The translations under genes were made by a program, and so were the position numbers. Below are positions 32,063-41,600 of a DNA stretch of 64,000 nucleotides, in pieces. Below the pieces are notes generated by a model that ran no database searches, had not been told where the DNA came from, and was given only the letters and a program-made list of their open reading frames with translations. Position 1 is the stretch's first letter. Every line of letters starts with the position of its first letter. The stretch comes from an uncultured Actinomycetes bacterium (lineage in GTDB: Bacteria; Actinomycetota; Thermoleophilia; Solirubrobacterales; 70-9): contig CAMLQY010000002.1 in assembly GCA_946482365.1 (NCBI GenBank), positions 62,001 through 126,000 of the forward strand, written 5' to 3'.

Positions 32063-33357
32063 CAGCTCTTGCCGGTGGCCTGTCCCTGGCGCCGTTTCCG
32101 CGGCTGCCCGCCCCGCACCGGCTTCGCATTCGCGACCCGGCGCTTCGGCGCCTTCGGCCGTCCGGTGGTCTGCAGCAGCTTCAGCGTCTGCACGTAGACG
32201 AGGTTCTTGTGCTTGCGGGTGATGTCGGCGTCGCGCATCGCCTCGAGGAACTCCTGCGGCCCGTCGAAGTCGTGGATGCGGACCCGCACGCTGCCCAGGC
32301 CCTGGGCGACGTGGCTGTCGGAGCCGGCCCCGGGGACGATCCGGTACTTGCGGGCGAAGCGTTCGGCCTCCTCGTTGAAGGCGGTCAGCGCCACCCGCGG
32401 GTTGAAGACCTCGAGGATGTCGATCTCCTCGACGATGTCGAGCAGGTGCTCGTAGTCGGGCACCGAGTGGAAGCGGTCGAAGGGATGGGGGACGTAGACG
32501 AGCCCGCCCTGCTCGCGGATCGCCGCGATCGTCTTCGCCATCGTCATTCCGCGCGGGATCTTCTCCTCGAGGAAGAGGCCGATCACCTCGCCCTGCTCGG
32601 CGGTCTTCACCTCCTCGGCGACGATCACCTTCAGGTCGTCCATCCCCTCGGCGATCCTGCGCGCCTCCAGGGCGCCTGAGACCTCGTTGTGGTCGGTGAT
32701 CGCGATCGCGCCGAGGCCGCGGTCGCGGGCGGTCTCCAGCAGCACCTCGACCGGCGTCGCGCAGTCGGGCGAGTGGTCGGTGTGCATGTGCAGGTCGACC
32801 TCGATCAGCTGGCGCCTGGCGATGCGGCGGCGCACCTCGGGGTCGCCGGCGGGGTCGTGGCGGCGTGCCGCCAGGCGCAGGTAGACGGCCTCCAGCTCGG
32901 CGGCGACGAGGGCCCAGTCGCGGTCGGGCCCTGCCGGCTCCAGCAGCTCGTAGGAGGCGGGGAAGTAGCGGTCCAGCAAGCGGCCGGTCTCGGGCGTGGT
33001 CACTGTCCTCGCGTCGAGGCGGCCGAAGAAGATCTCGACCAGCGGCCGCGCCACCTGGGTCGAGAGCACCCGCTCCTGGGGCGCGTGGAAGGTGGCGACG
33101 TTGAGCGCGGAGGAGTGCCTCAGCGCGGAGGAGGAGACCCGCGGGGCGAAGGGCTCGTGGACGTGGACGACGTCCGACGGCGTCCCGCGCAGCAGCTTTT
33201 TGACCTGGTCGCCGACGCCGGCGACCCGGACCCGGTGGCCGCGGGCCCTCAGCTCCTCCGAGACGCGCTCGATGAACCGGTTGACCGGATTCGCAGTGCC
33301 CCGCCGATAGGGCGTGACCTGCACGATAGAAAGCTCGCCCGACACGGAGCTCAGCAT
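32062..33357 (-). CDS. GT4-like N-terminal domain fused to PHP phosphoesterase
   Basis: This 431-residue protein has two parts. Residues ~8-165 look like the acceptor half of a GT-B glycosyltransferase (VQVTPYRRGTANPVNRF, VVHVHEPFAPRVS, NVATFHAP); the nucleotide-sugar half is absent. Residues ~195-400 are a PHP domain with a full metal set: VDLHMHTDHSPD, ITDHNEVSG, the YVPHPFDRFH histidine and GAGSDSHVAQG. The tail is basic. It sits downstream of ino1 on the same strand, suggesting a role in inositol or sugar-phosphate metabolism. Activity is probably metal-dependent phosphoester hydrolysis. Confidence 0.82.
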   Translation of the reverse strand: MLSSVSGELSIVQVTPYRRGTANPVNRFIERVSEELRARGHRVRVAGVGDQVKKLLRGTPSDVVHVHEPFAPRVSSSALRHSSALNVATFHAPQERVLSTQVARPLVEIFFGRLDARTVTTPETGRLLDRYFPASYELLEPAGPDRDWALVAAELEAVYLRLAARRHDPAGDPEVRRRIARRQLIEVDLHMHTDHSPDCATPVEVLLETARDRGLGAIAITDHNEVSGALEARRIAEGMDDLKVIVAEEVKTAEQGEVIGLFLEEKIPRGMTMAKTIAAIREQGGLVYVPHPFDRFHSVPDYEHLLDIVEEIDILEVFNPRVALTAFNEEAERFARKYRIVPGAGSDSHVAQGLGSVRVRIHDFDGPQEFLEAMRDADITRKHKNLVYVQTLKLLQTTGRPKAPKRRVANAKPVRGGQPRKRRQGQATGKS

Positions 33358-33390
33358 AAGGACCCTTTATCCCGGAGGGATGGGACTGAC

Positions 33391-33462
33391 AGGGACGCCG
33401 GGGGTAGGTTCCCGGGAACTCCCGGCCGAAGGCCGGCCCGGGAACCTACCCCCGGCGTCCCT
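33391..33462. terminator. 26-bp-stem inverted repeat directly after ino1
   Basis: Arms 33391-33416 and 33437-33462 are perfectly complementary over 26 bp (GGGACGCCGGGGGTAGG core). The loop contains a second hairpin CCGGCC-GAA-GGCCGG. The structure begins at the base next to the ino1 stop codon. There is no T-run, so it could be a U-less terminator limiting read-through into the GT4-PHP gene, or a palindromic repeat. Confidence 0.6.
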
Positions 33463-34638
33463 TCACGCCTCGACCTCAGAAGCCGGCTTCTCGGCCTTTG
33501 CTGCGCCCGCGCCGCGCGCGTTGGCCGCGATGAACTCCTCGGTCCGCTCGCGCGCTTCGTCGTCGGGGCGCTGGGAGTGCGGCGACTTCATCAGGTAGCT
33601 GGAGGGACCGTCGAGCTGGCCGGCGATGCCGTTGTTGAGCGCCAGCTTGATCAGCCGCACAGCGTCGATGACGACTCCGGCGGAGTTCGGCGAGTCCCAG
33701 ACCTCGAGCTTCAGCTCGACGTTGAGCGGCACGTCGCCGAAGGCTTTGCCCTCGAGGCGGATGTGCGCCCACTTGCGGTCGGTGAGCCAGGCAACGTAGT
33801 CGGAGGGGCCGACGTGGACGTCCTCGTCGGGCAGCTCGTGGCCCATGATCGAGGTGACCGCGTTGGTCTTGGAGATCTTCTTCGAGTCGAGCCGCTCGCG
33901 CTCGAGCATGTTGAAGAAGTCCATGTTGCCGCCGACGTTGAGCTGCGAGGTGCGCTCCATGCGCACGCCGCGGTCGTGGAAGAGGCGGGCGAGCTGGCGG
34001 TGGACGATCGTCGCCCCGACCTGGGACTTGATGTCGTCGCCGATGATCGGCAGCCCGGCCTCCTGGAAGCGCTTGTCCCAGTAGTCCTCGCGGGCGATGA
34101 AGACGGGTAGGCAGTTGACGAAGCCGACGCCGGCCTTGAGCGCCTGCTCGACGTACCACTTGGTCGCGTCCTCGGAGCCGACCGGCAGGTAGCAGACCAG
34201 AACGTCGGCCTTGGTCTCCTCGAGGATGCCGACGACGTCGGCGGTTTCGCCCGGAGCTTTGACGATCTTCTGCTTGAGGTACTTGCCGAGGCCGTCGAGG
34301 GTCATCCCCCGCTCGACCTTGACGCCGAGCTTGGGCACCTCGGCGAACTTGATCGTGTCGTTCTGCCCCGACCAGATCGCCTCGGAGAGGTCCTTGCCGA
34401 CCTTCTCGGAGTCGATGTCGAAGGCGGCGACGAACTCGACGTCGCGGACGTGGTAGCCGCCCAGGTCGACGTGCATCAGACCAGGCACTTCGTCTGAGGG
34501 ATCGGCGTCCTTGTAGTAGTGGACGCCCTGGATGAAGGAGTTGGCGCAGTTGCCGACGCCGACGATCGCGACGCGGACCTTCTCGTCCGTGCGGGCGGCG
34601 CCGTTGCTGCTGCCGTTTGCTCCGTTGCTCTGGCTCAT
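33463..34638 (-). CDS. ino1: inositol-3-phosphate synthase
   Basis: The 391-residue enzyme converts glucose 6-phosphate to inositol 3-phosphate, using internal NAD redox. The NAD-binding [17 protein letters not shown] is at residue ~23, followed by [29 protein letters not shown] and [12 protein letters not shown], all core family blocks. A serine/glycine/asparagine-rich N-terminal tail precedes the fold. It lies upstream of a GT4-PHP gene and downstream of CDP-alcohol phosphatidyltransferase and PAP2 genes in the same direction, implying inositol-phospholipid synthesis. Confidence 0.96.
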   Translation of the reverse strand: MSQSNGANGSSNGAARTDEKVRVAIVGVGNCANSFIQGVHYYKDADPSDEVPGLMHVDLGGYHVRDVEFVAAFDIDSEKVGKDLSEAIWSGQNDTIKFAEVPKLGVKVERGMTLDGLGKYLKQKIVKAPGETADVVGILEETKADVLVCYLPVGSEDATKWYVEQALKAGVGFVNCLPVFIAREDYWDKRFQEAGLPIIGDDIKSQVGATIVHRQLARLFHDRGVRMERTSQLNVGGNMDFFNMLERERLDSKKISKTNAVTSIMGHELPDEDVHVGPSDYVAWLTDRKWAHIRLEGKAFGDVPLNVELKLEVWDSPNSAGVVIDAVRLIKLALNNGIAGQLDGPSSYLMKSPHSQRPDDEARERTEEFIAANARGAGAAKAEKPASEVEA

Positions 34639-34699
34639 GAAATTCGAAGTCCTTCCTCGATCGGGCTAGGTCCCGAGGGACACCCGTGGCCGGGGCTGG

Positions 34700-35365
34700 T
34701 TACAGGTCTGAGGGGGTTGATGCCTCGTTTGAAAGCTGGTTTCGGACGTGCCACACACGCTGGATCGTCGTGACGATGGTCAGCGCCGCGATCAGGTAGA
34801 CCGCCGGGGCCAGAAGCTCGAAGTCGCCGATCCCGGCGCCCTTGGCGAAGACCAAGCCGATGGAGAGTATGACTACCCGCACCGGTCGCGTGGCCAACCC
34901 CACCTTGCACTCGACCCCCAGCGCCTCGGCGCGGGCGCGCGTGTAGGAGACCATCAGCGAGCCGAGCACGGCGACGACGCACATCGCGGCGGCGAAGTCC
35001 TGCCCGGTCGCGGCGAAGTAGCCGGCGACGGCGGCCAGCACGACCCCCTCCTCGATCCGGTCCAGGGTCGAGTCGAGGAAGGCGCCGAACAGCGTGCCCT
35101 TGCCCGACATCCGCGAGTAGCGGCCGTCCAGCGTGTCCATCACCGAACCGAGGACGAAGGCGACGCCGGCGAGGAAGAAGAGGCGCTGGGTGACCAGGGC
35201 GGCCGCGACCAGGTTGCCGACGAGGCCGGCGATCGAGATCGCGTTCGGGGTCAGCCGCGACTCGATCAGGCGCTCGCGGGCATAGGCGCGGAGCTCCTGG
35301 CCGTTGCGGGCCTGGCGGCCGTTGCGGCGGCCGCCGGGAGCCCTTTGGGGCGCCGAGGGTTCCAT
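34700..35365 (-). CDS. CDP-alcohol phosphatidyltransferase (PgsA/PIP-synthase-like)
   Basis: The 221-residue polytopic protein has the complete signature DxxDGxxxR(x8)GxxxDxxxD as DTLDGRYSRMSGKGTLFGAF followed by LDSTLDR; the common alanine before arginine is serine. About six hydrophobic helices follow or flank it. In actinobacteria such enzymes join CDP-diacylglycerol to inositol phosphate (PIP synthase) or glycerol phosphate. The ino1 gene immediately downstream (61-bp gap) favours an inositol substrate. Confidence 0.88.
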   Translation of the reverse strand: MEPSAPQRAPGGRRNGRQARNGQELRAYARERLIESRLTPNAISIAGLVGNLVAAALVTQRLFFLAGVAFVLGSVMDTLDGRYSRMSGKGTLFGAFLDSTLDRIEEGVVLAAVAGYFAATGQDFAAAMCVVAVLGSLMVSYTRARAEALGVECKVGLATRPVRVVILSIGLVFAKGAGIGDFELLAPAVYLIAALTIVTTIQRVWHVRNQLSNEASTPSDL

Positions 35366-35395
35366 CGACGGCAGGCTAGACGATGGGCCCGAGGC

Positions 35396-36175
35396 CTACG
35401 CCTCGGCCTCGTGCGGGGCCTTGACGCGGAAGGCCCAGGCCTCCGGCCGGACCCTGGCGAGCAGCCACTGCGCGACCAGGAGAGCGCTCAGCGCCACCCC
35501 CCAGCCGAGCACGGCGTCGACCCAGTAGTGGTTTGCGGTGACGATCGTCACCCAGCTGACCAGCAGCGGCCACATCGCCCAGAGCGCTTTCGAGACGGCG
35601 TGGCGGCAGACCATCACGCCGGTGCCGCCGATCATCATCGCGAAGGCGCAGTGCATGCTCGGGACCGCCGCGTAGGGGTTGATGAAGATCTTCGCCAGGG
35701 ACGAGTCGTGGCCGACGTCGGAGTAGGCGCTGAGCGTGTCGACGAAGCCGTGCTCGGGGAACATCCGCGGCGGCGCGGTCGGATAGAGCGTGTAGCCGAC
35801 CAGCGCGATCCCCATCGCGACGACGAACATGTTGCGCACGAAGTAATAGGCGTCGTTGCGAAACAGGTAGAGCCAGAGCAGGAACCCGATCGCGATCGAG
35901 AACTGGGCGTTGAGATAGACCTGGTTGGCGAAGTCGATCACCCATTGCGCCGGCAGGAAGAAAGCCTGCAGGCTCGGCTCGAAGAAGGTGCCGGTCGATT
36001 TCTCGAGGTCCATCACCTGCCGCCCGTGGGCGAAGGCGACGGCCCGCTCGGAGTCGACGATGCCGCGGACGAAGGTGTAGGCCAGGTCGACGCCGACCAG
36101 GATCCCGATCTGGCGGCCGAAGTCGCCCCAGCCGTGGGGCAAGCGTGCCGTGGCGGCATCGAAAGCGCGGCGCAT
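35396..36175 (-). CDS. PAP2-superfamily membrane phosphatase/phosphotransferase
   Basis: The 259-residue protein has about six helices and the PAP2 active-site motifs AVPSMHCAFAMMIGG (PSxH) and TANHYWVDAVLGW (HxxxD). The motif style matches the PAP2_3/Aur1-inositol-phosphotransferase branch. It is the first gene of the set leading to CDP-alcohol phosphatidyltransferase (30-bp gap) and ino1. It could dephosphorylate phosphatidylinositol phosphate to phosphatidylinositol or transfer phosphoinositol; this is inferred from context. Confidence 0.85.
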   Translation of the reverse strand: MRRAFDAATARLPHGWGDFGRQIGILVGVDLAYTFVRGIVDSERAVAFAHGRQVMDLEKSTGTFFEPSLQAFFLPAQWVIDFANQVYLNAQFSIAIGFLLWLYLFRNDAYYFVRNMFVVAMGIALVGYTLYPTAPPRMFPEHGFVDTLSAYSDVGHDSSLAKIFINPYAAVPSMHCAFAMMIGGTGVMVCRHAVSKALWAMWPLLVSWVTIVTANHYWVDAVLGWGVALSALLVAQWLLARVRPEAWAFRVKAPHEAEA

Positions 36176-36214
36176 CCGGTGATTGTAATTCGTGGGTTAG
36201 CGGGACGGGATGGC

Positions 36215-36300
36215 ACGCGGGTCCTGTCGCGCGGGAGGGGGGCGCTGCGGGCGGACGCACAGCGTCCGTCCTCGACCCCCCTCCCCCACGCCACCCGCGT
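36215..36300. repeat. palindromic repeat family A, copy 1 (intergenic)
   Basis: The 86-bp element has outer arms ACGCGGGT/ACCCGCGT, a middle stem GGGAGGGGGG/CCCCCCTCCC and an inner hairpin CGGACGC-ACA-GCGTCCG. It is nearly identical to 41637-41726 within grpE, apart from small G/C-tract indels and a few substitutions. It occupies most of the gap between the PAP2 and hydrolase genes. Confidence 0.85.
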
Positions 36301-36316
36301 GAGATACGGCTTCCGG

Positions 36317-37135
36317 TTAAGCGATGAATTCCAAGACGTCGTCGACGAGCTGGGGTTGCTCCAGCCAGGGCCAGTGACCTGCGCCTGGGGCGATTTTTAG
36401 CGTGGAGCTTGGGAGGGCCGAAGCGTAATTTTCTGCGAAGCGGGTGGGTAGGTAGAGGTCGCGGTCGCCCCAGATGATCTGGGCGGGGCAGGTCAGGCGG
36501 GCGAGGTCCTTGCCGGCCAGGGCGAGGCGGTTGGGGTCGGCGTGGCGGTAGAGGGCGAGGAGGGCGCGGGAGGTGCCCCGGTCCCAGCGGCGCCAGACCA
36601 TGTCGACGAACTCGGAAGGGAACGGGCGGCGATCGCCGCGGGCCTGGCGCAGGGCCCGCTCCATGCCCCAACGGGTGGTGGTCGCGTTGGCCAGCTCGCC
36701 CCACGGCCGTCGGCGCCAGACCTGCGCGACCCAGTGCCAGCGATACCCCGGCAAAAGCGGAACCGCGTCGATCACCACCAGCTTCTCGACCAGCTCCGGT
36801 CGCCGTTGCGCCCCGATCAGCGCCAGCGCCCCCCAATCGTGCACGACCAGCTTGCGCCGCTCCACCCCGAGCTCGTCCAGGCACCTCTCCAGGAATGCCG
36901 AGAGCCCGTACATCGAGTAGTCGAACCGCCTCGGGTGCGGCTTGTCCGAGCGCCCCCACCCCGGCATGTCGATAGCGATCGCCGGCCCTCCCCGCTCCAG
37001 GAACGGGAGCCAGTCCTCGCTGTGAGTCGGGTTCCCGTGGCAATACACCACCGGCACTCCGTCCCCAGGCACGCGCCGATAAAAGACCCGCACCCCGTCC
37101 ACCACGAGCTCGAGCTCTTCGATCGCGTGCGCCAC
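36317..37135 (-). CDS. alpha/beta hydrolase (haloalkane dehalogenase/epoxide hydrolase-like)
   Basis: The 272-residue alpha/beta hydrolase has oxyanion segment VVYCHGNPTHSEDW, nucleophile elbow VVHDWGALALI with an aspartate as nucleophile, as in dehalogenases and epoxide hydrolases, and a catalytic histidine in GAGHWPWLE. An acidic partner is in IIWGDRDLYLP. Serine-esterase activity is therefore unlikely. GTG at 37135 is the start; longer frames are antisense to nth. The substrate is unknown. Confidence 0.9.
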   Translation of the reverse strand: MAHAIEELELVVDGVRVFYRRVPGDGVPVVYCHGNPTHSEDWLPFLERGGPAIAIDMPGWGRSDKPHPRRFDYSMYGLSAFLERCLDELGVERRKLVVHDWGALALIGAQRRPELVEKLVVIDAVPLLPGYRWHWVAQVWRRRPWGELANATTTRWGMERALRQARGDRRPFPSEFVDMVWRRWDRGTSRALLALYRHADPNRLALAGKDLARLTCPAQIIWGDRDLYLPTRFAENYASALPSSTLKIAPGAGHWPWLEQPQLVDDVLEFIA

Positions 37136-37177
37136 AACCCGAGACCCTATGGCCGCCCGCCTGAATAAGGTCAGGCC

Positions 37178-37843
37178 GTGGCCTGGAAGCGACCTCCGAA
37201 ACGGCGCGTCCTCGCGATCCGGGACCGGTTGCGGGAGATGTACGGGCAGCCGGTCAACGAGCCGCACGGGCATCCGATCGCGGAGCTGGTGAAGACGATG
37301 CTGTCTCAGCACACGAACGACCGCAATCGCGACCGGGCGTTCGCGGCGCTGAGGGAGAGGTTCCCCACCTGGGAGGAGGTTCGGGACGCGCCGGTCTCCG
37401 AGGTCGAGGAGGCGATCCGCCCCGGCGGCCTCGGCAAGCAGAAGGCGCCGCGGATACAGGCGGTCCTCGAGCAGCTGGGAGAGCCCCCGGACCTCGACTG
37501 GACCGAGACGGCGCCGCGCGAGGAGTCGCTCGAGTTCCTGCTCTCGCTACCGGGGGTGGGGCGGAAAACCGCGGCCTGCGTGCTGATCTTCACCTGGGGC
37601 ATCCCCGAGATCCCGGTCGACGTCCACGTCCACCGGGCCGGCGGGCGCCTCGGGCTCTTCCCCGAGAATGCCTCCTTCGAGCGCGCCCACGACGAGATGC
37701 TGGCGATCATCGACCCCGAGGACGCCTACGAGCTGCACATGAACCTGATCCGCCACGGACGTGTCCTCTGCCGCCCCAAACCGCGCTGCGGGGAGTGCGA
37801 GCTGCGCCGAATGTGTCCCTGGTACCGTGCCGGGCGCAAATGA
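37178..37843 (+). CDS. nth: endonuclease III-family DNA glycosylase/AP lyase
   Basis: The 221-residue base-excision repair enzyme removes oxidised pyrimidines. It has the helix-hairpin-helix LPGVGRKTAACVL with catalytic lysine, the catalytic aspartate in IPVDVHVHRAGGRLG, and a C-terminal iron-sulfur cluster motif CRPKPRCGECELRRMC. The first spacing there is five residues by my count, one less than in E. coli. Its stop overlaps the cytochrome gene start (ATGA). GTG at 37178 is the start. Confidence 0.94.
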   Translation: MAWKRPPKRRVLAIRDRLREMYGQPVNEPHGHPIAELVKTMLSQHTNDRNRDRAFAALRERFPTWEEVRDAPVSEVEEAIRPGGLGKQKAPRIQAVLEQLGEPPDLDWTETAPREESLEFLLSLPGVGRKTAACVLIFTWGIPEIPVDVHVHRAGGRLGLFPENASFERAHDEMLAIIDPEDAYELHMNLIRHGRVLCRPKPRCGECELRRMCPWYRAGRK

Positions 37844-38259
37844 GCAAGAAGACCTTCATCTCCTTCGGTCTGATGGTCCTCGTCCTCGCGGTCCTGATCC
37901 CCTGGCTCGTCTTCCGCGCGGACGGCGACGCCGAGCGGGGCGCCCAGAAGGTGCCCTCCGACCTGGAGAGCGGCCAGAGCCTCTTCCAGACCAACTGCGG
38001 CACCTGCCACGCGCTCTACGCGGCCGGCACCAACGGCAACTACGGCCCCGACCTCGACGAACTGCTGGCCCCGGCCGGCCCACCGGAAGGGCCGACCGCC
38101 GACTCGACGATCGAGGCGACCGAAGGGCGCGTCCTCAACGCGATCGAAGAGGGCGTCGACAGCAGCACCACGCTGGGCCGGATGCCCGGGGGCATCCTCA
38201 ACGAGGAGCAGTCCGAAGAAGTCTCCGAATTCGTAGCCCGCACCGCCGGCGAGGGATGA
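37840..38259 (+). CDS. membrane-anchored c-type cytochrome
   Basis: The 139-residue protein has an uncleaved N-terminal helix (FGLMVLVLAVLIPWLVF). One haem site CGTCH follows near residue 55, and a methionine ligand candidate is in LGRMPGGILNEEQ. It overlaps nth by 4 bp. The stop codon lies inside a perfect 40-bp palindrome. It probably carries electrons in respiration. Confidence 0.88.
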   Translation: MSKKTFISFGLMVLVLAVLIPWLVFRADGDAERGAQKVPSDLESGQSLFQTNCGTCHALYAAGTNGNYGPDLDELLAPAGPPEGPTADSTIEATEGRVLNAIEEGVDSSTTLGRMPGGILNEEQSEEVSEFVARTAGEG

Positions 38260-38286
38260 CCCCGCCGGCGGGGTCATCCCTCGCCG
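38247..38286. terminator. perfect 40-bp palindrome between convergent genes
   Basis: The two 20-bp arms meet with no spacer (CGGCGAGGGATGACCCCGCC and its complement). The left arm contains the cytochrome stop codon. Position between the convergent cytochrome and nuclease-family genes suits a bidirectional terminator, but there is no T-run on either side. Confidence 0.6.
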
Positions 38287-38292
38287 CCCGGC

Positions 38293-39528
38293 TCAGCGCT
38301 TGAACAGCAGGGCGCTGAAGACGCCCGCGTGGTCTGAGCTCCAGAAGCCGTTGACCGGGGTGCGGCCGGTGACCGAGGAGGCCTTCAGCTTCACCTCTTT
38401 CGGGTCGCGGGTCATCACGTGGTCGACCTGGTGGTCGAAGTCGGCGACCGAGCCGCCCGCACCCTCCGCCAGCAGGCTCGACTCGAGGCAGCAGCTCAGC
38501 GGGTCGTTCGTGCTGCGCTCGCGCAGGCCGGCGCCGAGCAGCGTCCGGTAGGCCTGCTGGTCGCCCGGTTCGACCGTGTCGTCGTCGGAGTTGAGGTCGC
38601 CGAGGAGGACGACCGGCTTCTTGCTCGTCGCGGGGCCGCCCGGGGCGACGAGCTCCCCGGCCTGCAGGGCGCGGATGCTCGGCACCTGGCCGGCGTCGTC
38701 GAACGCCTCGAGGTGGGTGTTGACGAAGCGGAATTCATGGCTGCCCCGGACCTTGGCGTCGATCGAGGTCCAGCCGCGCGTCACCGAGAGGTTGACCCCC
38801 GAGACCGTCACCGTCAGCAGGTTGGCGAAGTGGCCCGCCCGAGGGCGCTTGAAGGTGACGCCGGCGTCTTTGCGAACCAGGATCACGTCGCGCATCGTCA
38901 GGCGGCCGTTGATCTCGGCGTTGGCTATCGCCCCGTTGGGGCCGTCGCCCGGGAGGCCGTTCTCGTTGGCGGGGGCTTCGAAGTCGAACTCGTCCTGGGA
39001 GATCGCGACCCGGTACTGAGGCTTGCCTTTGCCGCTTTTGCCTTTGCCCTTGTTGAGCCGGGCGAGCAGTTCGGAGAGGTAGTCGTAGCGGACGGTCGTG
39101 GCGGTCGGGCTGGCGCCGGTGTTGAGGAAGACTTCGAGGCTGGGCGGGCCGGTGCGCCAGAGCGCCACCTCCTGCAGGCCGACGATGTCGGGCTTCTTCT
39201 CGAGGATCTCCTGGGCGAGGCCCCTGGCGCGGACGGGGAAGTTGTTGACGCTCACTTCGCGCAGGATCTGGCCGGTGGCCTCGGTGAAGGCGGTGAGGCC
39301 GGATGCCGAGATCGCCGGCGTGAGGTCGGCGCCGAGGTAGAGGTTGCGGGTCATCACCTTGACTTCCTTGCTCTTGCCCTTGCCGTGTTTCTTGCCGGCA
39401 CCGTGGCCGGTGGCATGGTCGTGGCTGATTCCGGCCCCTGCGGATGCGGGCAGGAAGGCGAAGGCCAGGACTGCGGACAGGACGAGCAGAGCCGGGGTTC
39501 GGCGGATCGCTGCAATCGGGTAGCTCAA
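38293..39528 (-). CDS. secreted endonuclease/exonuclease/phosphatase-family protein
   Basis: The 411-residue protein has a signal peptide (TPALLVLSAVLAFAFLPASAGA) and then a histidine/lysine/glycine-rich stretch. The EEP fold shows MTRNLYLGADL (asparagine ligand), IVGLQEVALW (glutamate), FVNTHLEAFDD, LLGDLNSDDD and WSSDHAGVF (terminal aspartate-histidine). It is predicted to act outside the cell on nucleic acid or a phosphoester. A clustered lysine/glycine segment near residue 170 (NKGKGKSGKGK) may bind polyanions. Confidence 0.87.
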   Translation of the reverse strand: MSYPIAAIRRTPALLVLSAVLAFAFLPASAGAGISHDHATGHGAGKKHGKGKSKEVKVMTRNLYLGADLTPAISASGLTAFTEATGQILREVSVNNFPVRARGLAQEILEKKPDIVGLQEVALWRTGPPSLEVFLNTGASPTATTVRYDYLSELLARLNKGKGKSGKGKPQYRVAISQDEFDFEAPANENGLPGDGPNGAIANAEINGRLTMRDVILVRKDAGVTFKRPRAGHFANLLTVTVSGVNLSVTRGWTSIDAKVRGSHEFRFVNTHLEAFDDAGQVPSIRALQAGELVAPGGPATSKKPVVLLGDLNSDDDTVEPGDQQAYRTLLGAGLRERSTNDPLSCCLESSLLAEGAGGSVADFDHQVDHVMTRDPKEVKLKASSVTGRTPVNGFWSSDHAGVFSALLFKR

Positions 39529-39573
39529 GATGTGTCCTCCTCGTCGCGACCGCCGTCTCCGGGGGCCGGGTTC

Positions 39574-39594
39574 GTTGAGGCGCCTCCACTCCGC
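39574..39594. promoter_or_regulatory. degenerate HAIR-like site upstream of dnaK
   Basis: GTTGAGG-N7-ACTCCGC keeps the spacing of the HspR-associated inverted repeat (CTTGAGT-N7-ACTCAAG) with the TTGAG and ACTC cores intact. It lies ~100 bp before dnaK, whose operon encodes HspR. The match is partial, so the assignment is tentative. A TTGCAG-N16-CATACT promoter candidate follows at about 39619-39646. Confidence 0.4.
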
Positions 39595-39695
39595 AAACCC
39601 ACTATAAGCGCCGAAGGTTTGCAGGAGGAGGAGAATCTGCCATACTGACGCTTAGATTTTTTAGGCAGCGCTAATAGAACCGGAGGTACTTGATA

Positions 39696-41599
<1,904 letters not shown>

Positions 41600-41600
<1 letters not shown>

